A DNA stretch of 64,000 nt. Source: Paenibacillus sp. UNC451MF. Lineage in GTDB: Bacteria > Bacillota > Bacilli > Paenibacillales > NBRC-103111. Position 1 is the first letter of the stretch; each line of letters starts with the position of its first letter. Positions 19,888 to 27,603 of the stretch are shown here, in pieces. The stretch covers positions 1-64,000 of the forward strand of contig NZ_JMLS01000008.1 in the NCBI RefSeq assembly GCF_000686845.1. The letters run 5' to 3'. The translations under genes and the position numbers were made by a program. The notes under the pieces are model-generated. The model was not told the DNA's origin. It saw nothing but the letters and a program-made list of their open reading frames with translations, and ran no database searches.

Positions 19888-20961
19888 ATGCAAACCAAAG
19901 ACGGAATGAATTACGCGCCGCAAGGCAAACCGAATCCGGTCGTAGCTAAGGGAGAGTTTGCTTTCGCTGCAATCGCATTGGACCACGGCCATATTTATGG
20001 CATGTGCAACGGCTTGATCGAAGCGGGAGCCGATCTTGTTGCCGTGTATGATCCGGACCCTGCCAAAGTAGAAGCATTCGTCAAAAAATTTCCGCAAGCT
20101 AAAGCAGCTTCTTCCGAAGCTGAAATTTTGAACGATCCATCGATCAAGCTGATTGCCGGTGCTGCTGTACCGTCAGAGCGCTGCGCTCTAGGTCTTCGCG
20201 CGATGGATCACGGAAAAGACTACTTTACGGATAAAACGCCCTTCACTACTTTGGAACAGGTAGAGCAAGCTAGAGCCAAAGCTAAAGAAACCGGCAAAAA
20301 GTACATGGTTTATTACAGCGAGCGTCTGCACGTTGAGAGTGCTGTATTTGCAGGACAATTGATTGAGCAGGGCGCCATCGGCCGCGTAGTACAAGTAATC
20401 GGCTTTGGTCCTCATCGCTTGAATGCACCGTCCAGACCGGAATGGTTCTTCCAGCATGAAAAATATGGCGGCATCCTGTGCGATATCGGCAGCCATCAAA
20501 TCGAACAGTTCCTGTTCTTCACCGGTGCGAAGGATGCACAAGTGCTTCATAGTAAAATTGCTAACTACAATAACAAGGATTATCCGGAGCTCGAAGATTT
20601 CGGCGATGCTACGCTTGTTGCCGATAACGGTGCGACCAACTACTTCCGTGTTGACTGGTTGACTCCGGACGGCTTAGGCACTTGGGGTGACGGACGTATG
20701 ACGATTCTCGGTACGGAAGGATACATTGAAATCCGTAAGTACATCGACATCGCACGTGATCCGAAAGGCGACCACCTGTACCTGGTCAACAAAGAAGGCG
20801 AGAAGCACTACTCGCTGAAGGGCCAAGTCGGCTATCCATTCTTCGGACAGCTGATCCTCGATTGCATTAACCGCACGGAAAATGCAATGACACAGGAGCA
20901 CGCCTTCAAGGCAGGCGAGCTGTGCATCAAAGCGCAAATGCAGGCTGTGCGCGTAGAGTAG
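19888..20961 (+). CDS. Gfo/Idh/MocA family oxidoreductase
   Basis: A 357-residue NAD(P)-dependent sugar or cyclitol dehydrogenase of the Gfo/Idh/MocA superfamily. The C-terminal substrate domain is well conserved (GGILCDIGSHQIEQFLFFTGA). The Rossmann part is less canonical: IALDHGHIYGMCNGL replaces GxGxxG, and DKTPFTT stands where EKP(L/M) is usual, so cofactor use may differ. AGGAGG precedes the ATG. It is monocistronic, with its own terminator. The substrate is unknown. Confidence 0.88.
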   Translation: MQTKDGMNYAPQGKPNPVVAKGEFAFAAIALDHGHIYGMCNGLIEAGADLVAVYDPDPAKVEAFVKKFPQAKAASSEAEILNDPSIKLIAGAAVPSERCALGLRAMDHGKDYFTDKTPFTTLEQVEQARAKAKETGKKYMVYYSERLHVESAVFAGQLIEQGAIGRVVQVIGFGPHRLNAPSRPEWFFQHEKYGGILCDIGSHQIEQFLFFTGAKDAQVLHSKIANYNNKDYPELEDFGDATLVADNGATNYFRVDWLTPDGLGTWGDGRMTILGTEGYIEIRKYIDIARDPKGDHLYLVNKEGEKHYSLKGQVGYPFFGQLILDCINRTENAMTQEHAFKAGELCIKAQMQAVRVE

Positions 20962-21001
20962 TTCGCCGCGTTTGATGCCGCGGTGCATCAAACGAGGTAT
21001 G

Positions 21002-21047
21002 AAACCACCATCTCACCGATTTGGGTCGGGGAGATGGTGGTTTTTTT
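21002..21047 (+). terminator. Intrinsic terminator after the oxidoreductase gene
   Basis: AAACCACCATCTC (21002-21014) pairs perfectly with GAGATGGTGGTTT (21031-21043), followed by a T-run. Just upstream a second hairpin without T-run, TTTGATGC/GCATCAAA (20971-20992), may stabilise the 3' end. Confidence 0.93.
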
Positions 21048-21070
21048 GCTGCTTCGGGAGAAGGGCTGAG

Positions 21071-21143
21071 TTAGCGCTGAAAAACAGCGCTAAAGTAGCC
21101 TGCGGTGGCAGTGAGGGTCATATAACTTTGAAAAACAGCGTTA
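21071..21143. repeat. Two copies of a short palindromic repeat
   Basis: TTAGCGCTG AAAAA CAGCGCTAA (21071-21093) is a perfect 9-bp inverted repeat. A second, worn copy, TAACTTTG AAAAA CAGCGTTA (21123-21143), follows 52 nt later and shares GAAAAACAGCG and the trailing AAGT. This looks like a REP/MITE-like interspersed element next to a decayed gene. Confidence 0.5.
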
Positions 21144-21186
21144 AAGTGTCGATCGGCTCGCCCACGCTATCCCTCAACGAACGGCG

Positions 21187-21634
21187 CTACATATGTATCG
21201 AATCTACGTGCACTTCCTGAGCCAGTTTGTAGCTTCGGATGCGCTCAGCACCTCGTCCATCCGATAACAGCATGTTCTTTTGCAAGAGATTACGCAGCAG
21301 CTTGCGCGCCTTTTCTTGTTTTATATTTAGCAGAGAACAGCCATCCGCTGGACTGAAGCTGCGATTAAGTCTCACAGCCATCCTAATAATCTCTTTTTCC
21401 TCGGAAGATAGAAGCCCTGCTTTCTCTGTGGTTCTGTAAACTTTCCATCCATCAATAATAAGATGGTTCTGTCGCATCCATTGATATGGAAAATTGAGTC
21501 CTGCTCATCTTTTGATAATGGGGACCAAAGCCATCGATCTCTGTCGCGAGCCTTAGCGGCCCCCTTACATAAGCAAAGTCCAAGAAACGGACTCCGTCGC
21601 GGAAATCAATAGATATTCTTAATCTCTCATTTTA
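21187..21634 (-). pseudogene. Decayed nuclease-like (DUF559-type) gene, frameshifted
   Basis: Reading this strand from 21631 gives an open stretch with ISIDFRDGVRFLDFAYVRGP and LRLATEIDGFGPHYQKMSR. After about 21480-21500 the sense moves to another frame: WMRQNHLIIDGWKVYRTTEK, then a helical C-terminus (KARKLLRNLLQKNMLL). Joined, the pieces resemble DUF559/Vsr-like endonuclease-fold proteins seen in Paenibacillus: a conserved acidic LDFAY segment, an E-I-DGFGPH segment, and RQNHLIIDGWKV. There is no start codon (TAA at 21634-21632), so the 5' end is also lost. The frame in which only 96 residues are open (21477-21187) is just the 3' part. The family assignment is from memory. Confidence 0.6.
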
Positions 21635-21773
21635 GTTCGAAAAGATTCTCTCTTCGTAAAATACAAACATATGGCAGGTAAGTCCCTAATCATATATCCC
21701 AGTAAAAGGCTCCTTAGAGAAAACTATTTATCTTGAGAATCTAGCGCCCTACTATATTTATGAACTCCGTTAA

Positions 21774-21788
21774 TCGTAAATATTATTA
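21774..21788. promoter_or_regulatory. Possible Zur operator
   Basis: TCGTAAA-T-ATTATTA resembles the Bacillus Zur box (7-1-7 inverted repeat TCGTAAT-n-ATTACGA), with 6 of 7 and 5 of 7 positions matching. A further perfect half-site, TCGTAAT, is at 21821-21827, overlapping the -10 end. Zur control of a zinc importer is expected, but the match is weak. Confidence 0.35.
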
Positions 21789-21792
21789 ACTG

Positions 21793-21821
21793 TTGACATG
21801 GGCGAGAGCCGGACGTATAAT
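21793..21821 (+). promoter_or_regulatory. Consensus SigA promoter of the zinc importer operon
   Basis: TTGACA (21793-21798), 17 bp, TATAAT (21816-21821): a perfect consensus, implying strong expression unless repressed. TCGTAAT half-sites around it would suit repression. Confidence 0.85.
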
Positions 21822-21876
21822 CGTAATCGTCTAATAAAAAAGTTTACGATTTACATTTCAGGGGGAGCGTTTTTAC

Positions 21877-22839
21877 ATGTCGCTGCGCAATAAAACCATC
21901 ATCATTCCTATTTTGCTGGTATTGATAGTTTCTGCTATTTTAACAGGCTGCGGTAAGTCGCAGGCAACGCTGATCAACGGCAAAGTGAATGTCGTAGCCA
22001 GTTTTTATCCTTTATATGATTTTACGAAAAAAATAGGCGGGGATCATGTCAACGTAATTAACCTGGTACCGACTGGCGTAGAGCCCCATGATTGGACGCC
22101 AAAAAGCCGGGATATGCAAAATTTGTCCAAGGCTCAAATGTTTGTGTACTTGGGAGCCGGTTTTGAGGGCTGGGTGAAAGATACACTCGACAGCTTGCCG
22201 AAGGATTCCAAGGTAGCTATTGTGGAAGGAAGCAAAGGAGTTCAGCTTCTGGCTTCCACTGGCGACGAACATGAGCAGCAAGGCAAGAAAGACGATCACG
22301 ATCATACTAATGATGCTCACTATGATCCACATGTGTGGCTGAGCCCGGTCAATGCCAAAATCATTGCCCAAAACATTAAGGACCAGCTTGTCAAAGTCGA
22401 CCCTGCTAACCAAGCCGATTACGAAGCTAACTTTAAGCAGTTGGCGGCAAATCTGGATCAGCTAAACAACAAGTACAAAGATGCGCTATCCAAAACGACG
22501 AAAAAAGAAATTGTCGTTACGCACCAGTCATTCGCTTATTTGGCGAAAGAATATGGTTTGACACAGAAAGCCATTATGGGCTTGTCTCCGGATTCAGAGC
22601 CGACATCTAAGGATTTGAAAGAAATTAATGAATTTATCCGTTCTAATAACATCAAATATATTTTCTTCGAGGAGCTGGTTTCAGACCGTCTGGCCAAAAC
22701 GTTAGCTAAAGACGCCAAAGTCGAGACGATGGTGCTGAATCCCCTTGAAGGACTAACGGATGCGCAGCTGAAATCCGGAGCCGATTATATATCGTTGATG
22801 GAAGCGAATTTGAATAATTTATTAAAAGCATTACAATAG
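21877..22839 (+). CDS. znuA: Zinc ABC transporter substrate-binding lipoprotein
   Basis: A 320-residue cluster A-I metal-binding lipoprotein. A signal sequence ends in the lipobox ILTGC (Cys25). Metal-site and family segments are PTGVEPHDWTP, DPHVWLSP, VTHQSFAYLAKEYGL and FFEEL. The His/Asp-rich loop DEHEQQGKKDDHDHTNDAHY before DPHVW is typical of zinc-specific proteins (ZnuA/AdcA) rather than manganese ones. GGGGG precedes the ATG. First gene of a binding protein-ATPase-permease operon. Confidence 0.92.
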   Translation: MSLRNKTIIIPILLVLIVSAILTGCGKSQATLINGKVNVVASFYPLYDFTKKIGGDHVNVINLVPTGVEPHDWTPKSRDMQNLSKAQMFVYLGAGFEGWVKDTLDSLPKDSKVAIVEGSKGVQLLASTGDEHEQQGKKDDHDHTNDAHYDPHVWLSPVNAKIIAQNIKDQLVKVDPANQADYEANFKQLAANLDQLNNKYKDALSKTTKKEIVVTHQSFAYLAKEYGLTQKAIMGLSPDSEPTSKDLKEINEFIRSNNIKYIFFEELVSDRLAKTLAKDAKVETMVLNPLEGLTDAQLKSGADYISLMEANLNNLLKALQ

Positions 22840-22872
22840 AAGTAGGAACCTGCGAAAAAGGAGCTTGCAGCT

Positions 22873-23652
22873 ATGAAGCCAGTGAATGCAGGATGTCATC
22901 GGAGCATCGTCTCAATTGATGACGTCTTTTTTTTCTACGAAAATAAAAAAGTAATTGAAAATCTCAACTTTACCGTACTTGAGCGCGATTTTATCGGCTT
23001 GATCGGGTCTAACGGGGCAGGTAAAACGACACTGCTCAAAATGATTGTGGGATTGCTGAAGCCGTCCCAAGGGGAGATTCGGTTGTTTGGGGAGCCGATT
23101 TCAACATTCCGCGATTGGGAACGAATCGGGTACGTGCCGCAAAAAAATGCGTTCAATCCTTTGTTTCCAGCAACTGTACGTGAGGTAGTGCTGTCTGGGC
23201 TGTATGGCAAGAAAAAGATGTTTCGGCGCATGACCAAAGAGGATCACCAAAAATGCGAGGATGCGCTTTATGTCATGCGGATCGAGGATTTGGCAGATCG
23301 CCGGATCGGCCAGCTTTCTGGCGGTCAACAGCAGCGTGTGTTTTTGGCGCGTGCACTTATTAACAACCCGGAGCTGCTCATCTTGGACGAGCCTACGGTG
23401 GGCATTGATGCGGAGACTCAAGCGGGCTTCTTCAGAATGATCAGGCATATGCATCAGCATCATCACATTACGTTTATTATGGTATCTCATGACATGGATA
23501 TGGTACAATCGTATATTGGAAATGAGCCTATTCAGAAGAGCGGTTCGCTCTCGTTTTATGTTAAGCACACCCATGAGCCTGAGAACTGCCAGGAAACGAA
23601 TTTGACTCACTCCATCCAGCAGTTGCGGGAACAAATTGAGGTCTTATCGTAA
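22873..23652 (+). CDS. znuC: Zinc ABC transporter ATP-binding protein
   Basis: A 259-residue ATPase. Walker A is GSNGAGKTT, the Q-loop is VPQKNAF, the ABC signature is LSGGQQQRVFLARAL, Walker B is LLILDEPTVGID, and the switch His is in MVSHDMD. The C-terminus carries a His/Cys-containing tail (YVKHTHEPENCQE), common in zinc-type ATPases. It is 33 nt downstream of the binding-protein gene and couples to the next permease gene. Confidence 0.93.
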   Translation: MKPVNAGCHRSIVSIDDVFFFYENKKVIENLNFTVLERDFIGLIGSNGAGKTTLLKMIVGLLKPSQGEIRLFGEPISTFRDWERIGYVPQKNAFNPLFPATVREVVLSGLYGKKKMFRRMTKEDHQKCEDALYVMRIEDLADRRIGQLSGGQQQRVFLARALINNPELLILDEPTVGIDAETQAGFFRMIRHMHQHHHITFIMVSHDMDMVQSYIGNEPIQKSGSLSFYVKHTHEPENCQETNLTHSIQQLREQIEVLS

Positions 23653-23691
23653 GAACGATAGGCAAGGAAGCTGAAGCTAGGAGAGAAACAG

Positions 23692-24495
23692 GTGGATATT
23701 TTTTCGGAATATTTTTTTCAACGAGCCTTGTTGGGTGGCTTGCTCATTGGGCTTGCAGCTCCTATGATGGGAGTATTTCTAGTCTTAAGAAGGCTCTCCA
23801 TGATCGGAGATACACTTGCGCATGTGTCGATCGCAGGGATCGCCCTCGGTTTTTTAATCAATGTGTACCCGATCGGGGTAGGTTTATTATTCGCTGTGTT
23901 GGCTTCATTTGCAATTGAAAAGCTGCGCAAAGCATACAAGACGTATGCCGAGCTCTCTATTGCCATTATTATGTCCGGCGGCGTCGCTTTGGCTACCTTA
24001 TTGTTTACATTGGGAAAAGGCTTCAATATCAATGTGATGAGTTATTTTTTCGGGAGCATTTATACCTTGGACTCCATAGATTTATGGGTCGTGCTGGGGG
24101 TGACTGTGATAGTTGTGGGAGTTATTTTGGTGAATTACAAAGAGCTGTTTCTGATGTTTTTTGACGAGGATGCGGCTGGGGTTAGTGGTTTGCCGCTTCG
24201 CTTCTATAATATGATGATCACGATACTGACCGCACTGGTGATCACAGTAGCTATTAAGATCGTTGGAGCCCTTTTGGTTTCATCGCTGTTAACAATACCT
24301 GTTGCATGCAGTCTTCTTGTAGCTAAGAGCTTTCGGAATTCATTGTTTTGGTCTGTTTTGTTTTCCGAAATCGCTGTTGTCGGCGGCTTGGTTGCCGCGG
24401 GAGTGTGGGGCACAGCTCCGGGTGCGACTATCGTGTTATGCCTCATCGCGCTTTTAATTATAAGTATGTTCATTAAACGAGGCTTTCGGTTATAG
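23692..24495 (+). CDS. znuB: Zinc ABC transporter permease
   Basis: A 267-residue ABC-3 family permease with about seven to eight hydrophobic segments (GGLLIGLAAPMMGVFLVLRR, IGDTLAHVSIAGIALGF and AIKIVGALLVSSLLTIPVAC are family landmarks). It starts at GTG, 6 nt after AGGAGAG. It forms the membrane channel of the zinc importer with the two genes upstream. Confidence 0.93.
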   Translation: MDIFSEYFFQRALLGGLLIGLAAPMMGVFLVLRRLSMIGDTLAHVSIAGIALGFLINVYPIGVGLLFAVLASFAIEKLRKAYKTYAELSIAIIMSGGVALATLLFTLGKGFNINVMSYFFGSIYTLDSIDLWVVLGVTVIVVGVILVNYKELFLMFFDEDAAGVSGLPLRFYNMMITILTALVITVAIKIVGALLVSSLLTIPVACSLLVAKSFRNSLFWSVLFSEIAVVGGLVAAGVWGTAPGATIVLCLIALLIISMFIKRGFRL

Positions 24496-24548
24496 CCGTC
24501 GAGTAGCAAGTTTTCTAAAGTAAAGAAAACTTTTAGAAAGGAGTCACC

Positions 24549-25256
24549 ATGGAAGTTAACTTATGGATCGCGCTATGGGCAGGTGTAGCATCGTTTATCT
24601 CACCCTGCTGTTTACCCTTGTATCCATCCTATTTATCTTACATAACAGGGATCTCCGTTAGCCAATTAAAAGAAGGCTCTGCTTCCGGTGTCCGCAAAAG
24701 AACGGTGCTTCATACATTATGCTTTATCTTAGGCTTTTCTATTATATTTTACAGCCTAGGCTGGGGCGCTGGACTGGTATCCAACATCTTTATTGATTAT
24801 AAAGATCTGCTGCGGCAGGTTGCCGCTATCTTAATTTTTGCTATGGGTTTGTTCTTGCTAGGCATTTTTCAGCCGCAGTGGCTAATGAGAGAACGGAAGA
24901 TGCAGTGGAAATTTAAGCCTGCGGGATATCTGGGTTCCATATTGATCGGCATGGGATTTGCAGCGGGCTGGAGTCCTTGTATCGGACCTATTTTATCGGC
25001 TATATTGGCTTTGGCTGCAACAAACCCGGATTCATGGCTGCCTTTGATTACGGCATACTCGCTCGGATTTGCGATTCCGTTTTTCATTTTGGCTTTTTTC
25101 ATCGGAAGTACCAAATGGATTCTTCGGTATTCATCAACCATTATGAAGATAGGCGGGGGCTTGATGATTGTCATGGCTGTCCTGCTGTACACAGATCAAA
25201 TGACTCGAATCACCATCTGGTTGAATTCCATTACCCCCGACTACCTGAAGTTTTAG
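24549..25256 (+). CDS. ccdA: Cytochrome c biogenesis protein CcdA
   Basis: A 235-residue integral membrane thiol-disulfide transporter (CcdA/DsbD-beta family) that passes electrons from cytosolic thioredoxin outward. In Bacilli it serves cytochrome c maturation and spore synthesis. The paired redox cysteines lie in FISPCCLPLYPSYLSYITG and GWSPCIGPILSAILALA, the two pseudo-repeats of the family. Six hydrophobic helices are readable. AAAGGAG lies 7 nt before the ATG. The last 4 nt overlap the end of the convergent splB gene. Confidence 0.94.
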   Translation: MEVNLWIALWAGVASFISPCCLPLYPSYLSYITGISVSQLKEGSASGVRKRTVLHTLCFILGFSIIFYSLGWGAGLVSNIFIDYKDLLRQVAAILIFAMGLFLLGIFQPQWLMRERKMQWKFKPAGYLGSILIGMGFAAGWSPCIGPILSAILALAATNPDSWLPLITAYSLGFAIPFFILAFFIGSTKWILRYSSTIMKIGGGLMIVMAVLLYTDQMTRITIWLNSITPDYLKF

Positions 25257-26314
25257 GTGAAATAGTCGATGCTTGAATTAGGGAACTTGTCGAATATTTG
25301 GTCGGTTATGAATTCACGCAGAGCCGTAGCCTGTTCATCGGGATAAACATACTTGCCTTGGCCCCAGCGGCCCCATTTATATTTACGTTTTGTTTCATCC
25401 AATTCCAGCTTGGTTTTAGGATATCGCTGCTGAATGACGGTTTTGGCAGTCTTCGTAAAACGATGTTGAATAAGTTCAAAGGTCATATCAGAGGTGGCTT
25501 CTTCAGGAAGCGCCTCTTTTAGTTTTTCCAGCAGCTCACGATATCCATCCTCCCAGCCTTCATGCCATATGATGGGGGCGATTATAAAGCCTAGAGGATA
25601 TCCTGCTTTAGCCACTTTTCCAGCCGCTTGAATTCGTTCATAGAAGCTCGAAGTGGCAGGCTCGAAATTTTTGATAACGTAATCCGCATTGACGCTGAAT
25701 CTGAAACGTGTGTGCTTGTTATGCTTGACGTCTAGCAGCGGCTCCACGTGGTGAAATTTTGTTACGAATCGAAGTCGGCCGAGAGGTTCTTTACCCATAA
25801 ACTCGATCAGTTCTTTCAACGAACCGCTAATATGCTCCAGACCGACCGGATCCGATGTACATGCGGCTTCGAACCGGGTAATCTCAGGTGCTCTTTCCTC
25901 AATATATTGCTTGGCCGCCTTCAAAATATCATCGGTATTGACATATACCCTAATATACGGCTTAGCGCCGAGTGTAGTTTGCAAGTAACAATAATGGCAG
26001 TGGGCCATACAACCAGTAGCAATAGGTATCGCATATTCGGCCGATGGCTTGGACGTATCAAATTTTAATGTTTTACGGATTCCAACAACAAGTGTCCGCT
26101 TTGCAATTCGGTATTTCTCCAAGTCGCTATCCCCGGGCAAATTCGTGATTCGGTTATGGGATGTCGTCATATGGATAGGCAAGCCTTGTTTTTGGGCCCA
26201 CTCCATAATTTTTTGACCCTTTGGGTAATTTAGCGCGTCAGGCTCAAAGTATACGAGCTCAGGGACGAATACTTCCGTCTGCCGGAGTGGAGGAGTTAAG
26301 GTTTCTAGTGTCAT
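25253..26314 (-). CDS. splB: Spore photoproduct lyase
   Basis: A 353-residue radical SAM enzyme that reverses the thymine dimer of UV-irradiated spores (spore photoproduct) during germination. The cluster motif is CMAHCHYCYLQ (CxxxCxxC). Neighbouring family segments are EYAIPIATG, RFRFSVNADYVIKNFEP and WHEGWEDGY. The C-terminus (KLELDETKRKYKWGRWGQGKYVY) is the expected family end. Length equals known SplB (about 340-350). AAAGGAG is 7 nt before the start. Expression in other spore formers is in the forespore under SigG; no promoter was confidently assigned here. Confidence 0.95.
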   Translation of the reverse strand: MTLETLTPPLRQTEVFVPELVYFEPDALNYPKGQKIMEWAQKQGLPIHMTTSHNRITNLPGDSDLEKYRIAKRTLVVGIRKTLKFDTSKPSAEYAIPIATGCMAHCHYCYLQTTLGAKPYIRVYVNTDDILKAAKQYIEERAPEITRFEAACTSDPVGLEHISGSLKELIEFMGKEPLGRLRFVTKFHHVEPLLDVKHNKHTRFRFSVNADYVIKNFEPATSSFYERIQAAGKVAKAGYPLGFIIAPIIWHEGWEDGYRELLEKLKEALPEEATSDMTFELIQHRFTKTAKTVIQQRYPKTKLELDETKRKYKWGRWGQGKYVYPDEQATALREFITDQIFDKFPNSSIDYFT

Positions 26315-26363
26315 AAAATGTCTCCTTTTGGGTACCGTATCTGCTCCATTTTGTTGACTTAAC

Positions 26364-26475
26364 TTGCTTCGCTCATTCGGCTGTGATATAGTAAAAGGCG
26401 CTTATAATGACCATAGTTTGAACCTGAACGCTTACGCTCACTCGTGGGAAATAACTGATCGATGGGCGCTTTTTC
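26364..26475 (+). promoter_or_regulatory. Promoter and structured leader of mntR
   Basis: TTGCTT (26364-26369), 17 bp, TATAGT (26387-26392) is a plausible SigA promoter. The leader opens with a GGCGC stretch (about 26396) that can pair with GGGCGC before TTTTT (about 26464-26475), giving an attenuator-like end about 60 nt before the mntR start. No known riboswitch core was recognised. Confidence 0.4.
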
Positions 26476-26535
26476 AATGTTCATCCAGGTTTTTACGACT
26501 TACGTATGGTTTAAGATGTACGGGAGGAAAGCAAA

Positions 26536-26958
26536 ATGGCTACACCTAGTATGGAGGACTATCTGGAGAGGATCTACAAGCTGATCGATGAGAAGGGATA
26601 TGCTCGTGTGTCCGATATCGCCGAAGGGTTGGAAGTGCATCCTTCTTCCGTTACGAAAATGATCCAAAAATTGGATAAAGACAATTATTTGGTATATGAG
26701 AAGTACCGCGGTCTTGTTCTGACTTCCAAGGGACAAAAGATGGGGAAAAGACTCGTTGACCGTCATCAACTATTAGAAGAATTTTTAACCTTGATTGGCG
26801 TTTCGGAAGATACGATTTATAAAGATGTTGAAGGCATTGAGCATCATTTGAGCTGGGATTCCATTACATGCATCGAAACGTTGATTGAATATTTCAGAAA
26901 AGATCCTTCTCGAACGGAAGAACTGATGAAGCTGAAAAAGGAAATGGACGAATCGTAA
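26536..26958 (+). CDS. mntR: Manganese transport regulator MntR
   Basis: A 140-residue DtxR-family repressor. The N-terminal winged helix ([21 protein letters not shown]) binds DNA and the helical domain dimerises. All six manganese ligands of B. subtilis MntR are at identical positions: Asp8, Glu11, His77, Glu99, Glu102 and His103 (SMEDYLE, VDRHQ, VEGIEHH). With Mn2+ it represses manganese uptake genes. GGAGG precedes the ATG. Confidence 0.97.
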   Translation: MATPSMEDYLERIYKLIDEKGYARVSDIAEGLEVHPSSVTKMIQKLDKDNYLVYEKYRGLVLTSKGQKMGKRLVDRHQLLEEFLTLIGVSEDTIYKDVEGIEHHLSWDSITCIETLIEYFRKDPSRTEELMKLKKEMDES

Positions 26959-26964
26959 AAGCGG

Positions 26965-26995
26965 GCATCCGACGACTGAATCGGGTGCTTTTTTT
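26965..26995 (+). terminator. Intrinsic terminator after mntR
   Basis: GCATCCGA (26965-26972) pairs with TCGGGTGC (26981-26988), one G-U pair, followed by seven T. Confidence 0.85.
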
Positions 26996-27092
26996 GTTCA
27001 AGAGAACCAGGCACATTGCCTTATTTTTTTGCAACAAAAAGGCCAATTATGGTATAGTTTGCGTATATATGCTTGTTTTGAGGTGAATATTT

Positions 27093-27590
27093 TTGCTAAA
27101 AAAGCTTGTTCCACGGATGCAAGTAAATACCATTTACGATATTGACTTGAATGAATTATGGAAGCAAGGCAAACGCGGCATTATCACGGATCTAGACAAC
27201 ACGTTGGTCGGAGCGAAAGCGCCGCTGGCAACACCGGAATTGATTGACTGGCTTAAGGTGGTTGGGCAGATCGGATTTCAAGTCGTGATCGTCTCGAACA
27301 ACAACAAGCCGCGTGTGAGTAGGTTCGCTGAACCGCTTTCGTTACCGTTTATTTATCGTGCCAAGAAACCGACAAGCGCCGCTTTTCAAAAAGCAATGCA
27401 CCTGATGAAGCTTGGTCCCGAGGAAACGGTTGTTATTGGAGACCAGATGATGACGGATGTGCTTGGCGGTAACCGGATGGGATTGTACACGATACTGGTA
27501 CTTCCGATCGAGCGACGGGACGAAGGCTTTTTTACTAAAGTGGTGAACCGCTCCTTGGAGAAAGCCGCTTTAACTTGGATGAGAAAGTAG
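27093..27590 (+). CDS. yqeG: YqeG family HAD phosphatase
   Basis: A 165-residue HAD superfamily IIIA phosphatase. It begins at TTG, 6 nt after GAGGTGA. The HAD motif I is GIITDLDNTLVG, motif II VIVSNNN, motif III KPTSAAFQKA, and motif IV VVIGDQMMTDVLGGNRMGL. It heads the conserved yqeG-yqeH-aroE-yhbY-nadD block of Firmicutes. The natural substrate is not known; related plant and yeast proteins dephosphorylate phosphatidylglycerol-phosphate. Confidence 0.95.
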   Translation: MLKKLVPRMQVNTIYDIDLNELWKQGKRGIITDLDNTLVGAKAPLATPELIDWLKVVGQIGFQVVIVSNNNKPRVSRFAEPLSLPFIYRAKKPTSAAFQKAMHLMKLGPEETVVIGDQMMTDVLGGNRMGLYTILVLPIERRDEGFFTKVVNRSLEKAALTWMRK

Positions 27591-27603
27591 GTACACAAAC
27601 AAT

